Assembly (NCBI GenBank): GCA_007449985.2
Contig: VIIQ02000075.1
Location: 62,001-126,000 of the forward strand
Source of the DNA: Desmodesmus armatus
Taxonomy: Eukaryota > Chlorophyta > Chlorophyceae > Sphaeropleales > Scenedesmaceae
DNA length: 64,000 nucleotides
Direction: 5' to 3'
Below the pieces are notes generated by a model, which saw only the letters and a program-made list of their open reading frames with translations, made no database searches and was not told where the DNA came from. Position numbers and translations under genes: made by a program. Shown here piece by piece: positions 35,692 to 48,300 of the stretch (its first letter is position 1; each line of letters starts with the position of its first letter).

Positions 35692-36787
35692 CCTGCTGAG
35701 GCGAAGGCTCAACGAGATAAGGCGAGCTGCAGACACACCAAAGCTTCAATCTGCCATTCTCTGTGGGTGCAAAGTAAGACAATCACCAGGGTATCGATGC
35801 TTTGCGTTGCTCTCTTGGCCCTCCCACGTTTTAGAGATACAGTTGGCACCTGAACAACAACACAAACAAGTGTTGCACAAACCACATCGAAGAGGAGTAG
35901 GAGTTGATTGGAATGAATTCGTTCCGGTATTGATTCTCGTCAGCACACTCACAGCCCCATCAGCATCACAACTGCACAACCTTGGACTGCACAACTTTGT
36001 GCTGCTCTGTGGACTCCCTCATCTCGTTAGCCTGTTTCTGCTTGACCAGCTGGGGTGGATGCTGTTGAGTGATGGATGTTCAAGGTCTACCAGGACTGGC
36101 AGCTCTGGTGGAACTGCCTGCTCTGGCAGCACACGTCTCAACTCGATCGTCCTTCTCGTTTCTGCTGAGGTCACTAGGTGCGCAAAGTGCAGCATGCACT
36201 GCACGCATGGCACCCAGAGCTGGTGGTACCAACAGACTGGCTGCACAGGCCCTCCCCAGCAGCATCGCCAGGAATAGGGTTGCATCAGCTTGGACGATCT
36301 GCTCAGCGCAGCAACACACTGCTCAATGTGTGCTGTGATCAAGGTTCCAAACCACTTTGGTGTTACTACAAGCAGCAAAACAGATCAGCAGAACATGTTG
36401 TCCAGCGAACAGAGCATCTGAGGGCAGCTCCTGCTTCAGTCTCACCACAAAGCTCTGCTGCTGTCCTTTCATGCTCCTGTGATCGTTGCCCTGCAACCAC
36501 CGTGCTGCCCCAGGTGTACCCAAAGACACTCCACGTGCAACATTGCCCCATCTCATACCAGCAGCAGCAGCTGTATCGTTGTTGCAGCTGCTGTCAGCAA
36601 AACTGCCTGAGGTGAGCTGCCTAGCAGTGACCCTGCATTGGATTACAGCAGCGACCCATGCGACATTAACAGTCATAAGTAGGAACTAATAAGCACATAC
36701 ACACTGCACTGATTGTGTTGCCGCCATGGTATGCAGCTGTGCTGAGCCAGCACATTCAACCCTTGCTCTATGTTCCTGCACATACAG

Positions 36788-39700
36788 GATGTCGACCTGC
36801 AGGAAGCAGCAGCTGCCCTCTGCCCGACTGGGGCTTACAGCTATGGGCCAGAACTGCAGGTGCAGCTGGATGCGCTGCTGGGGCTCAGCTGCCTGCTCAG
36901 CAGCGGCAGCACACAGGACAAGCTGCAGCTGTGCTTTTGGACCCTGGACAGGTGTGAGCAGGGCCTTCGTGTGGCTTGCCACATGCACGTGTGTATGTAC
37001 CACTATGTTGTTGGCATTGCAGCAATGGAGATAGATCCTGTGGTGCTGCCAGTAGCGACGGAGCAGCTCAGGGTGGAGTGATGGGCCTATCACATGCGAC
37101 GGGCACGACACGAGCAGCGCCAACAGCACTGGCAGCATGTGCAGCTGCAGTGTGTCAGCAGGGCATGCACCGCGCTGTGATGTGCTGTGCTGTGCTGTGC
37201 TGTGCCTTGGTGTGCCTTGCAGGGATAGCAGTGGCAGCCTGGACCTGCAGCAAGTGCTGGGAGTCATTCCTGCAGCACAGCAGGCGTCTGCTGCAGCACG
37301 CATCTTGGTGCAGGTACTTTGGGGGACCCAGCATCTGGTGGCTGGGCTGGTGTATTTGAGGGTGGTCGGGGGGGGGGGGGGGGGGGGGGGGGGGCGCATG
37401 CGGGACCTCAACAGTGTCCACCCGCCAGTGTCCGCCGTCCACAGCAATAGGATGCACATACGCTCATCATGAAAACAGCGGCAGCAGAGTAGTCTGGCTG
37501 CTTTCGCTGTTGCAGTCCTTGTGTTGCACGTTTGAACCTGCCCAGAACAACATGCTTGAACATCAGTTGTTGTCTTCATAGATGCATCTCTGTGTGTGCA
37601 ACCAAGCAGTGCATGCCTCTGTCGGCTTCATTCTGTTGCGGCGGTACGCCTGTTGTCTATCTGTGCTTTCCCCTCCCATCCTGGAAGTCAACCTTGCATA
37701 TTTAGCATGCATACCAGCAGTGCGCACCAGGGCGACACTGTTATACATATCTGCCAATTACTGTAACTGTAACTGTATATCGTGTGGTCACTGCCTGCAG
37801 GATGCCACCTTGCAGAACTTATCGCAGGAGGCTGCAGACCCCCATGCTGCTGCAGACAAGCAGCAGGGTGAGGCAGTGCTGAGGGAGGTTCTGAGCAGGG
37901 CCTTCCTTGAAGCAGACCCACAGTCAACGGGGCTGATACAACCTGGGGAGCAGCTCACGCAGCTGCTGTTTGCAGCGGCCGCGCAGCTTACAAGTATCAT
38001 GGTTGGGGTGACTGCAGTGTCCAGAGAGGGAATAGGTGAGCAGCTGGGTGGACGGTGGCTGGACGGTGGGGTATTTGGGCGCTGTCTGGGGGTACGGAAG
38101 TAGTTGCCTATAACGTGATGTTTCTGTGGCTGGCATGATGCTGTGAAAGGTGAGCGGGTGTATCTGCAGTAACACTGCTTGCCGCGAGGGACAATGAAAA
38201 TACTTTGCACCATGTCATGTCTGCTGGCTGCTTAGGAAAGGCAAGAAGTTGCAGCCAACTGTCTGCCTGCATGCATGCAGCCCATAACTTGCAGCAAGCA
38301 TGGTGGCAGTTACCAGTCCTGCATGTGCCGAAGCAGTACACTGAACGGTCACGTCTTTAAGCTGACCTGCACCCTGTCTGTGCAGGCTATGGCAGTCGAG
38401 CCAGCAGCGCCAGCACCACACCCCCATGGAGTGCCTCGGCATCGCCAGTCCGCCTGCAGTACAACACACCCGACCGGCAGCCAGCACAGCAACAGCAACA
38501 ACAGCAGCCGCACCAGTCTCAGGCGGGACAGCAGCAGCGCCAGCTACAGCAGCCTGATGGCCAACACATGCAGCCGCCCCAGCAGCAGCAAACTGCCGCG
38601 TCGGCAGCGGCAGCGCCAGCGCCTAACAACCCCAGCAGCGCCCTGCCGCAAGTCTCAGAGACAGCACTATCCACACGGCCCAGTATAGGCGCCACTGCCA
38701 TGGCAGATGTGGTGATAGTGGATAGCGAGGGCGGGATGCTGCACTACCAAGCTTCTGTGGAGCATGCCGCTGCGGCCGCATGTCAGGGCAGGGTACCGGT
38801 TGGTGGGGGTGCTGGAGGCATGCTGGTGTATGGACCAGGGCCCAGCAGACGCAGCCTGAATGGTGGGGGGGACAGCGGACCACAGCAGGGCCTTGCTCCA
38901 GGTGCGCGCTGGCTGTGAGGCGGGGCTAAAGGTTCTTGATCGTTGATGTATAGCGCAGGGCGGCAGCACCCTCCTGGTGCAATGAGCCTAGGCAGGAACT
39001 GTATAGCAGGTCAAAGCGCAAATTCTAGCACAGCACTTTTGGGCTGACTTAGCTGACCGTGACATGCTAGGGCAGCGGGTGCCGGTTGGTGGGGTTGTTG
39101 GTGTATGGACCAGGGCCCAGCAGGCACAGCCTGAACGGCCAGGGGGACAGCGGACCACAGCAGGGCCTTGCTCCAGGTGCGTGCTGGCTGGGAGGCGGGG
39201 CTACAGGTTCTGGATTGTTGATGTACAGCGCAGGGCACCAGCACCCTCGTGGGCGATGCGCCTGGAAGAGAAAACGTCAAGGAGTTCACAGCCCAAAGCC
39301 TTGCATGTTACTTGCAAGCTGATGATTTGACCGCCACACAAGGCAGTTGGCTTACAGCACCGGTCATGACGCTGTAAGTGGTTTTTGTCCTGCAGCCACA
39401 CCTCTGCATCCGCTGCTGTCTTGTCTTGTGCTGAGCAGCCAGCAGCCTGCTGCAACATTTGGAGCTGCTGGAAGCCCAGCAACAACAGCAGCAGCAGCAG
39501 TTGCATGCAAGTGCCAGCGAGGAGCCTACCTTATTCCTGACTCCCAACGGAACAGTCTCCGCTGAGGATGGCAACTCTGCGGCCACCTTGGACGGCGAAC
39601 AGCACAGCCCCTTTGTGCAGCACAGCCACCAACAGCAACGGCTGCTGCAGCATCACCAGCAGCAGCAGCAGCCGCAGCAGCAGGGGTCACTTTCTCGCAA

Positions 39701-41704
39701 GGTGCTTCGAACAGGGTTGAGTCAGCTAAACCTCAGATCTGGTCCTTCAAAATCTAGCCCTGGCAGCAGTACTAACAACAGCCTGCGCCGGATATTTGTG
39801 GGGAGCCCGTTCGGGACGATATCAGAGTCGGTCAATGCAGCAGGAGGAACGTCCAGTTCTGTTAAAACGGGCCGGGTTGAGGGGCCGGGTCCTGGTGCTG
39901 CTGCTGATGGGGAGGCGGCTGCTGCTGCTCCCGCCACTGCAGCAGGAGCCATTACACACACTGCCACCAACGTGATGACAACGATACAGTCAAACGTGCT
40001 TGCAGGTGGGTGCTTGCTCAGTGACGTAGTGCTTGCAGATTGTCCTTGCCAGAGCAATGTGGGGGAGGGGAGGATGGTAATCACAGTAAGTGAAAGTTGC
40101 AGCAGCATAGGATGCCCTTTTTCGTGTCTCAGACGGCTGCAAACATGGGGACACCATTGCAGCGGCCACTCATTACAGCCGGGTCAGCAGTCTGCTGAAG
40201 TGTAAAGTTCTTCTCAACGGATGAGCTGGGCTTTTGATTGGCGAGCACAGTGTGTATGCGCAACTCATGTTTGCGGAGTCTGTGCGGCAGTGAGCAGGCA
40301 GGGGAGGAGTAATGGCGACCTGGCAGGCCTGAGCAGAGCCTCCTCTTGGCCGCAACACAACAGCACGCTGACGGCTTGTGGGGTGCACTAAACATTGACC
40401 GCTCTTTCATGTTACACCGCTGTTTGGCATGCAGTGGTGGTGAAGTTGCTGCTCCACTGCGGCATGTGCTGCCTGATCACGATGATGGTGGCTCTAGGAG
40501 ACGCTGCCATCGTGACAGGGCTGCATGTGGGGGCCAAGCTGCCGCTGTCTGTGTCCTTTGCTGTGGCCGTGGCCGCCAACCTTGTGCTGGTGCTGCTGCT
40601 GCTGGCGATGTTGGTGGTGGCGCGCATCATGAACGCCGCCAACAACGACAGACTGGCACAGATGGCGAACCGCCCGGAGGTGAGACTTGGCGGGGTCGGG
40701 AAAGAAGAAAGGAAGAGCTTGATACCCGTAACCATGTATACTGACGCTATGGATCTGCTCCTCTGCTCGCCAGAAGCATACCCACAGAACCCATTCTTGT
40801 TGTGTCCTGACATTGGTGGACCATTTCTGTAGTCTAGCACGTGACTCCCCCTGTCCTCAGTGTTCATGGATGAAACTCTGCGCCCAATGCTTGCATTGTC
40901 CTGTCTTGTACTGCGTCATAGTGTGCTGTACTGTACCATAGTGCATTGCGAAATAGTACAATTAATCACACCGGATTCATATCATTGCGCAATGTGTTTG
41001 ACTGTTGTGCACTGTGGTGTCCTTCACAGGCGCAGCAGCTGGACCAGATCCTTGAGACCATGAAGGCAGCCGTCCAGGCACTCAAAGCCACAGAACAGCA
41101 GCAGCAGCAGCAGGGTGCGCTAGCCCTAGGCCCCGGCAGCGCCTCCCACAGGTTCACTGGCAGCCACTTCCTGGCCAGCAGAGCCTCCAGCCTGAGGGGA
41201 GATCTAGAGCAGGGGAGGCAGGGGGCAGCAGGCGGCCTGGGCCGGGCAGGCAGCGGTCCTTTGGCTGCTGCTGGGAAGCTACGTGCTGTGTGGAGTGCGG
41301 TTGGCCGGGTGGCTGGTTTCCTGCCCCCTGCGCAGGACACCGGGGGTTCGGAGACGATGGCTGGTCCGTTTGGGAGTGCGGTGCAGCTGGAAGGAGGGGT
41401 TGCGGCGGGGCAGCACTCCAGCACGAGCTGGGGGGCGAGCAGTGGGCCAGATGGGGTCAGCACGTCGCCTCCTGCAGGCGCGCAGCAGCATACAGGGCTG
41501 GCTGCAACGTCTGCTGCTCGTGCTGAGGTGGTGGGTGGAAGGCCTGGCGGTGGTGGTGGTGGTGGTGCGGGCGGTGGGCCTGGGGCCAATCGGTCTATTG
41601 CGTCTCCGCCGAGCAGGCAGCTGCGGGTGGCTGGCACTGCTGCTCCGCAGTCTGCACCTGGTGCGTCACCTGTGGCTTTGAGGGAGGCGTACCCACAGCT
41701 GTGA
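36788..41704 (+). CDS. EF-hand, two-transmembrane, coiled-coil protein (5' end incomplete)
   Basis: Seven exons: 36788-36951, 37223-37313, 37801-38035, 38386-38901, 39436-40005, 40435-40679 and 41030-41704. They give 831 residues from the first sure exon. An upstream exon ending at 36611 (..LLQLLSAKLPE) fits in phase but its start is unknown. Two EF-hand-like loops are seen. DRDSSGSLDLQQ is created across a splice junction and has Gln at position 12; DPQSTGLIQPGE is the second. A Gln/Pro-rich linker follows, then two membrane segments (VVVKLLLHCGMCCLITMMVAL and a longer one around ANLVLVLLLLAMLVV), a short coiled coil (AQQLDQILETMKAAVQAL) and a Gly/Ser-rich tail. This suggests a calcium-responsive membrane protein, but I know no family with this order. 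Exon 3 has a second donor at 37993 and exon 5 a NAGNAG acceptor (39436 or 39439). Confidence 0.65.
37368..37394 (+). repeat. 27-base G run in an intron
   Basis: An unbroken run of 27 G lies on the sense strand in the intron after EF-hand exon 2. Other sense-strand runs are 22314-22326 (13) and 29224-29239 (16) in LCIB introns, and 43441-43451 and 43639-43649 (11 each) in coiled-coil gene introns. Confidence 0.9.
38786..39258 (+). repeat. Tandem duplication of an exon end and donor, about 200 bp, two copies
   Basis: Copy A is 38786-38986 and copy B 39070-39258. Both contain GTGTATGGACCAGGGCCCAG, GGGGGACAGCGGACCACAG and CCTTGCTCCAG followed by a GTGCG donor. Copy A is the 3' part of EF-hand gene exon 4. 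Copy B lies in the next intron and could serve as an alternative exon end. Confidence 0.88.
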
Positions 41705-42330
41705 TGGGGTGCGATTTGTGGGTACGGGCAGCAGCCTGGCCAAAAGGAGGCCCTAGTAGGGGGAACAAACGTCTCATATTGAAGTGCATGTGAAATGATC
41801 ATGATATTATGCTTTGTGTCGTTTCATCTGTTCCTTTCATCTGCAGGCTAAATATCTGCATGCTTGTTGCTGCGGTGTTTGGGTGCTGATGCCACCCTCG
41901 CAGTTGCTGTTGTGATGTGTTTTCAAACCTGCTGTGCATCATAGGCTTGACATATGGTCTTGCGCCATGTTGTTGCCATCTTGTCCAGGCAGCTGACGCA
42001 GTTCACCTGAACAGCTGTTCTGAACAGGCTGTTCAATTTTGAAGTACAAAACTTGACACCCGGCCAGCCACTGCGCGTTGTGTTGTGTGTGTACGCGTGA
42101 ATGTGGCTGTGTCCTATTGGCGTCCCTTATTTGTGCACCTTGAACTCGGGCAGCTGCGGACAACAGACCAGATCATTGCTTGTCGGTTTAGGATTTCGAC
42201 GCGGCTGCAGGTCACTTCAAAGCTTCAGACATACCTACAGAATACATTAGAGTTTCCCAGCAGTCGCTAGCCGTCCATCAATCAATCCACGTCACATGGG
42301 TTGATCCAGCAGCAGCTTGGTCCGTCCAGG
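41705..42330. other. Intergenic region, no gene found
   Basis: This is the space between the EF-hand gene stop and the ATG of the coiled-coil gene, both on the plus strand. I see no exon chain or repeat. It should hold the 3' UTR of one gene and the promoter of the other. Confidence 0.6.
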
Positions 42331-45300
42331 ATGGAGTTGGCAGCGCTTCTTGCTGCCCTTGAGGCCTCTTGCGATGTAAGCTGGATCAACACAGTAAACT
42401 TGCACACAAGGAGGCAGGGCTCAGCCTTGAATACCAAATTTGGTACCTCTCTGCCGGTGCTCGTGCCACGTTTCCTTGCACTGCACCATATGCCTTGCAT
42501 GCAACAAAGCTGATGTCAGCTTCACAGCAAACCTCAAAACACGCAGCACCATCCAGCATGCACGATAAATGAGTTGATCAAGCATCTGCTGTGACTCCCA
42601 GGGGAAGGAGGGCACAGAGGATGTTCAAGTGCCAGCAGAGCTGCTGCTGGCAGCACAGCAGGAGCTCAAAGGCAAAGCACAGATGGCCAAAGACTTGGAG
42701 ATGGTGAGAAACAGCATGCAAGCACAGCTGCAGCAGCTGACGTTCTGCGTGTACAGCCTGCAAAGTGTCAGCTGCATCAACCAACAGCGCCTGCATGTCA
42801 GTTGCCTGTTGACAGCAGGGCAGTAAGCAGCCCCAGCAGCTGCTGTGTTGTTGCTGCCGTTGCAGCAGCATCAGAATGTTTCTTGCACAAGTTACCCAGC
42901 AGCAGTGGTGAGGGCTGGGCAGCATACACCCCACCCCTGCCCATGCAAGCACCGGAGCATCCTCACATGTGCATGAACAAGGCATTGGAGGGTCAACTCA
43001 CACTGACATGCGTTGTTCACGCGTGCACATTCCATCCACTCTCCCAACATTACTCATAGGCCCGTGATGAGGCCAGCATGGAGCCTAGCATATACCCCAC
43101 CCTGCGCACGCAAACACTGGAGCATCCTCACATCTGCTTGAAGAACATCGAATGTCTGCATGAAGAATGAAGAAGACATGAAGAAGACATTGAATGGTCA
43201 ATTCACATATGAAACATTTGTTCCACACGTGCACTGCACTGCCCATCCACCCTCTCAATCACTCACAGGCCCGTGATGAGGCCAGCATGAAGCCAAGTGT
43301 GGCGCGCAAGCTGAATGAAAAGATTCGCGCCCTGGAGGCAGAGCTGGAGCAGCTGCGCAGCAACAAGAAAGTCAAGGAGCTGGAGAAGAAAGTGCAGGTG
43401 AGGCCAGCCTGATATTGGCTGGCTGTTGTTCTGTTTGCATGGGGGGGGGGGATTTTGCATGTGCAGCGGTGTGGGTGTGCAGATGAGATTCTGAGGTTAG
43501 GCAGCTGCGCAGCAACAAGAATGTAAAGGAGCTGGAGAAGAAAGTGCAGGTAGTGTGTGGGTGTTGTGGGTGTGCAGTTGTGTTTGTGGGGCCAAGACGC
43601 GACGCAGCAATAAGAACAGCAGGCAGCGAGAAGTACAAGGGGGGGGGGGTAACGGGGTTTCTGTGCATTTGAGGGGGCTTCTGTGTGTTGTTCAGCACTA
43701 GAGTGAGTGACCTTGGGGTCAGCTGTCTTTCCAGAAACGGCACCATTAGCTGTCAGCAGACATACTGCACGTGCCTTCAGTGCCGTGGGGTCGGTGGCAA
43801 GCTCTCAGCAGTCAGGTGGTGCTGCCGTGTTTTTGCTGTTTTGAACACTTGAGTTGTTCATCAAGCTGATCAAGCGGATCAAGCAGGTACATGATGTCAT
43901 TGTCATGATGACAGGGTAATCCTGCAAAGTGCGTTTCTGGTACGAACCTTAATGGAAAACGTTCACCTGGGTTCTTGTCTGTTGACTGGGTTGCTCCTGT
44001 CATCTCCCTGTGTGTGTGCTGTGTCTGTTCCTTTCTCCAGTTCCTGGAGCATGAGCTGAAGCAGAGCTACACCACTAAGAACTTCACACTGAAGAGTGGA
44101 CTGTTGGAGCTGGAAAAGCAGTACAGGTGCGGAAGCCAATTGAAGTACGGGCATAACGCTGGGATGTTTCTGTGTGTTATATACAGAGAAGCTGAGGCAG
44201 TACCTGGTTTTGGTATCATTGTTGCTCCATTGGTGACACCAGGCAAGTGGGCTGCGTGAACCTGCCTTGCTGTCCTGCATGGTGAACCCATCTGCAGACC
44301 ATCAGCAGTTTGCAGCAAGCACTGCAGGAGCTTGGTTGGCACGTACCCCACTTGAAAACTTGGACTTCTTGTACGCCCTGCATTTGACAGGCTTGTGCTC
44401 ACACTCGATGGTGTTGTGTTGCGCTGTGCTGTGCTATGCTGGGTGCCGCACAGGCCGCACATGAATGAAAACCCAGCCATGGCAGCTTTCTGGGATGATA
44501 TCACTGTGTTGCTGGTGAGTCTGCTGTACCAGTGGCATATTGAGCAGTGCATGAGTCAGGAAGTCTTGCACCATCGTACCTTTCTGAACTATGGCCTCAG
44601 CACAAAACAGGAGCATCAGACCGTATGTCAGCGCAAATGAGGCTGAGCTGGATCGAGCTGGATCCAGCAGACCGGCTTTGATAGCACAGCACATCATGCG
44701 ATCAGCCATGTGGAAGGAGCACTCACTTCTCCTCCTGCACCTGCCTCAAAAGTATCCACAACTCCGTGTCTGTTCGTCACCATCTGCATGCAGGACGAGA
44801 AGAAAGACCGTGACACCTTCCAGCCTAAGGGTCCCCGTATGACAGCTCCCTCAGCAGTAACAGACATACGATCCTCCAGGCCAACCTCTAGCTCCGGTGT
44901 CACCCCAGCACTTCCTGCTGCAGCAGCAGCTGAGCAGTCAGCTGGCGGCAGCGCCCAGCACACCCCCAGCAAGGATACTGCCTCCAACCCCAGCACCAGC
45001 ACTAGCACCAAGGAGGGTGCGGCAGGTGGGCTGGAGCAGAGCAGCAGCAGCACAGCAGTGGCGATGCAGGTGGATACCTTCAACACAATCATATCTGAGG
45101 AGGCGGCGGGGGCAGCAACACTGCTTGCAGACCTGAACAGCGGGAAGCAGGAGTCTGGGGAAATGGTGGTGCGGCATGGGGCTGGGTTTAGGGTTGTGCG
45201 GCCTGCAGGCACGAAGGACCCAGCGGCAGATGTGACTGCTGCAGACAGCAGCAGTGTCACCGCTGCTGCTGCAGCAGCAGCGGGCAGTGGGGTGGCCCGG

Positions 45301-48300
45301 CAGGAGCAGCAGCAGCAGCAGTCACAGCAGCCGCAGGTCGTTACGTTGTTGCGGCAGGAGTTTTCGGAGAGAGCCAAGGTAGGTTATGTTTCCTTGATGG
45401 GTTGAGGCTGCGTGGTCAGCTTGCATGTGGAATTTTTGTTGTGTAGACAGCATGACTGCGCGCCTGCACCTGTGCCTTGCTGCAAGCATGTTAAGACAGT
45501 GTGCGTGGGTGGGTGCACACGCGTACACTAGCCGCATATGCCCAACCACATATGCCTCAGCATGCACTGCTTGTCAGCTTGTTTGCTGTTGTAGTCACTG
45601 TCTACTACTGCTTCCAAATTGCTGGTGGTAGCGGCAGCTCAAACTCACAACTCTTGTCCCATGCTATGGCGCGCCATGCTGTCGTGCTGTCCTTTGCCGC
45701 TAGGATGTGACCTTCCATGCCATGCCAGCCAGCAAGCAGCAGGTGGCTGTTGCCTCTGCTGACGCATTTGCAGCTGTGCAGCAGCCGATCCCAGCAGAGG
45801 CTCTGCAGCAGCAGTCAGATGCAGTCACCAGCAGCCTGCAGGATCTGCTGCAGCAGTTCAGCACCTTGGCTGCTACAGCCACCCAGCTTCCCCTGCCTCC
45901 TGCAGCTTCTGCCAGCACTGCAGACCAACAACAACAGCAGCAGCTAGCTGGCGAGGTGGACACTGCGAGCTTGTGGCAGCACCAGCTGCAGCAGCTGCTA
46001 GAGTCTGCCCAGCAGCTGAAGCAGCAGGTTACAGAGGGTTCACAGTCGGCAGAAACCCTGCAGCAGCAGGCTGTGACTGCTGATGGCCTGCTGGAGTCGG
46101 TCTGCAGGATGCTGGCTGTCCTGCAGGGCACTCGGAGCAGCAGCAGTGACCCAGCTGAGCAGGCAGCAGTAGCAGAGGCAGTACAGGCGCTGTCAGCGCT
46201 GAAGCAGGAGCTGCAGGAGCTCCAGCACAACTTGCAGCGGCTTGCGGCAGAAGCTGCAGGACAGCGCATGCTTGTGTCAGTGTTTGGCGAGTTCCTGACA
46301 CAGCTGCAGGAGCAGGGCGTGCTGGCCCCCGAAGCTGCTGCTGCAGCCACCGCAGCAGCATCTGACGGTGACCTAGAGCAGCAGCAGGACCAGCCAGCCA
46401 TGCTGTCACTACTGCAAAGCTTCCTGGAAGCAAACCCGCAGGTGCCACAGATGCTTGCAGTGCAGCTAGCACCTGCGGTCCTGCCCATGCAGCAGCAGGA
46501 AGAGGCGCCACTGCCAGCTGTCGAGCTGTCCAGCACAGCTGTGCAGGCTGTAGCAGATGCAGAGCATCAGGAGGTGCAGGCTGTAGCGGATGCAGAGCAC
46601 AGGGAGGTGCAGGCTGTAGCAGATGCAGAGCACAGAGAGGTGCAGGCTGTAGCAGATGCAGAGCACAGGGAGGTGCAGTGTGAAGTTGCAGACAGCCAGC
46701 ACGCCGGGGCACAGAGTGATCTGCTGCCCACGCCCTCGGACCATATGGAGACACAGACGGAAACAGCAGCTGATCATGCAGGTAAGGGCACACAGCGCTG
46801 TATTAGCATGCCATCAAAGCCACAACGCACCTTGAATGAGCAGGTGTGCCTTGTCACAATTTACTTGCTGGTTGCGTTATGGCCGTGGTGATACCAGAGT
46901 ACCCCATCTCCTGTGCTGATACATTCTCCCAGCAGTCGGCTAGTTTGCACGCATGTGCATGCGCTCAACCTTCTCAGCACTGATACGGCCCCCAAGTCAC
47001 CTACACCTGTCACCATCGCTGAAAACTCTCTCACCAATCTTGTGCCCCTCATCGCTCGCTCCTGCAGGCACCCAGACAGAGTCCCTGCAGCCGTCCACCA
47101 GCCATGTCAGCACTCAGGCAGCAGCTGAGGCAGTGTCAACCGAGGTGCAGACCTCACCACCCAGCCCTGTAGCAGCAGCAGTGCAGGCCGAGCTACGTCC
47201 CGAGGTCTCAGAAGCCGGCTCTCAAGCTGACCTTCCCGCCATTTCTGATGCAGCGGCAGACGCAGGCACTACGCCAGTACGCGCAGGGCGGCAGGCGCTC
47301 GAATCCCAAACCAGCTTGGATGACAGCAACCGGCATGGCAGCGGGATCATCTATTCGGCGTCTGGGTCTGAGCTGAGTGCGAGCAAGGCGGCGGTTGGGC
47401 AGCAGCTGGATATCCTGCACCGCATTGAGCGCAGCAGGTTAGGGGATGCGCCTGGTGAGGGTGGCGAGGGTGCTGCAGCAGTTATGGAGGTGAAGCCAGA
47501 GGAGCTCACAGACCTGGGCGCTGTCGCAAAAGGTGTGTTTCTTTGGAGGGAGGGAGGGAGAAGGGAAAATGCATGGGACAGGGGTGCATGCAGTCCTGTG
47601 CTGAGAGAAAATGATGCATGGGAGAGGGGTTCATGCAGTCCTGTGAAGCAGGAGGAGCTGACAGACCTGGGCGCTGTCGCAAAAGGTGTGCTGAGAGATA
47701 GAGGATGCGATGGACAGGCATGCATGCAGTGTTTCTTGAAGATTACGTAGTTGTTCATGTCATGGAAGCGGGTTTGGTATGCGTGTGTTTTGTCTGCAGC
47801 GGCCCACTCAGGTCCACTCGCTGCTTTTTGCATTGACGGAGCCTGACGTCCTGAGCAGCAGGAGTTTGACATGTTGGCTGACATTATTCCTCATCAGTCT
47901 TGATGACCAGTATGCATGCTGCCATGGAGTTTGGATGTTGATGCAGACATGATGTGCTGTCTGTTGCTGCTGTGTGCACCGCAGAACTGGGGCAGCTGAG
48001 GGCTGACAACATGGAGCTGGCAGCAAGCCTGCAGGTAGGATTCCTCCCAGCAGTCGGCTTGGCCTTGGCGCATGTTGCGTAATCCTGTTCATTCGAAAGG
48101 CCTGCTGACACCGTCCCGCTCCCCCATGAGTGGCGTGTCCCCTCAGCAAAGCACAGCGCGCCTGTACTACTGGCAGCAGTGCATGCTGCGTGCGCATGCT
48201 GTGCCTGGTCTGTGCTAGCCCATGTTGCTTGCGCTGTTGCATGCAGCTTTGTGGGTCAGCAGTGCTGTTGCAGCCAGTCTTCTGCGCCCTGTTGGCAGCT

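Noticed and set aside
40966..41802. 278-codon minus-strand frame, Pro/Ala-rich
   Set aside because: Antisense of the Gly/Ser-rich last exon of the EF-hand gene, which has splice-phase support.
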